Source: VMFP01 sp964630025
GTDB taxonomy: Bacteria > Patescibacteriota > Andersenbacteria > UBA10190 > CAIZMI01
DNA: 29,353 bases
Direction: 5' to 3'
NCBI GenBank assembly: GCA_964630025.1
Contig: CAZVRG010000011.1
Location: 1-29,353 of the forward strand
Part shown: piece after piece, positions 29,225 through 29,353 of the stretch
How positions within the stretch are numbered: the stretch's first letter is position 1
How the letters are laid out: every line of letters starts with the position of its first letter
The notes under the pieces: generated by a model
Database searches by the model: none
The model's input: only the letters and a program-made list of their open reading frames with translations
What the model was told of the DNA's origin: nothing
Program-made: the position numbers and the translations under genes

Positions 29225-29320
29225 AACGCGCGGAACGGTGGGTGTGTGTGGGGGGGGAGGAGGATGAACGGGTGTATGAGCGAAGCGCGCGCGAGACAAT
29301 GTCCGTGATGAGAAAGATCA

Positions 29321-29348
29321 GTGACACCCACTAAGGTGCAGGTGTCAC
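29321..29348. repeat. inverted repeat GTGACACC / GGTGTCAC at the right edge
   Basis: Two perfect 8-base arms (29321-29328 and 29341-29348) flank a 12-base loop, at least 118 bases after the last gene. The form is REP-like. What lies beyond the edge cannot be seen. Confidence 0.6.
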
Positions 29349-29353
29349 CCATC

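Overview
The window looks like a chromosomal segment from a Candidate Phyla Radiation (Patescibacteria) bacterium, possibly of the Peregrinibacteria/Peribacteria kind. The grounds are gene content and style. Genes are packed and often overlap by 1-4 bases. Peptidoglycan genes are fused (MurC-MurB and MurL-MurD). Short hairpin repeats are translated in frame, including the SASAKATADK peptide that I associate with this group. Many genes lack a Shine-Dalgarno (SD) site. TGA is used as an ordinary stop, so this is not the recoded (TGA = Gly) Gracilibacteria branch. The phylum is an inference; no rRNA or tRNA gene is visible.

Layout. 1-371: the tail of an unidentified + strand gene, a possible 29-aa ORF with a terminator, and two AT-rich palindromes. 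372-2416 (-): a two-gene glycosyltransferase operon. 2646-4046: a secreted SpoIID/LytB-domain protein. 4085-4846 (-): two small proteins built only of sigma-70 region 4, each with its own promoter and terminator. 4951-8858: glycosyltransferase, Wzx-like flippase, glycosyltransferase. 8907-11022 (-): a regulatory island of a TrpR/YerC-like repressor, a NUDIX hydrolase and an unknown protein. 11166-16563: five genes for surface polysaccharide (four glycosyltransferases and an O-antigen-ligase-like protein). 16636-18422: an XRE regulator, then scpA and scpB. 18436-29202: the cell-wall cluster, dacA - mraY - metallothionein-like gene - ftsW - unknown gene (-) - murG - murC/murB fusion - murL/murD fusion.

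How the genes fit together. The wall cluster covers many cytoplasmic and membrane steps of lipid II synthesis (MurC, MurB, MurD, MraY, MurG), the septal SEDS polymerase (FtsW) and a D,D-carboxypeptidase (DacA). MurA, MurE, MurF, Ddl and FtsI are not in the window. The glycosyltransferase blocks, flippase and ligase look like a surface glycan pathway. The MurL half of the last protein suggests that D-Glu enters the wall by adding L-Glu and epimerising it on the nucleotide precursor, rather than through glutamate racemase.

The most unusual signals are: (1) the MurL-MurD fusion; (2) ten degenerate arrays with a strict 7-bp period at gene ends, in spacers and inside genes, including a tract that could switch a glycosyltransferase by frameshift; (3) a matched pair of TGTTCT-N8-AGAACA dyads at the two ends of the TrpR-like gene; (4) a 162-bp multi-hairpin element that forms the MurC-MurB linker; (5) a 47-aa Cys-rich metallothionein-like gene between mraY and ftsW with a near-perfect SD; and (6) a split between polysaccharide and wall genes that lack SDs, several apparently leaderless, and small regulatory or unknown genes with leaders and clear SDs.
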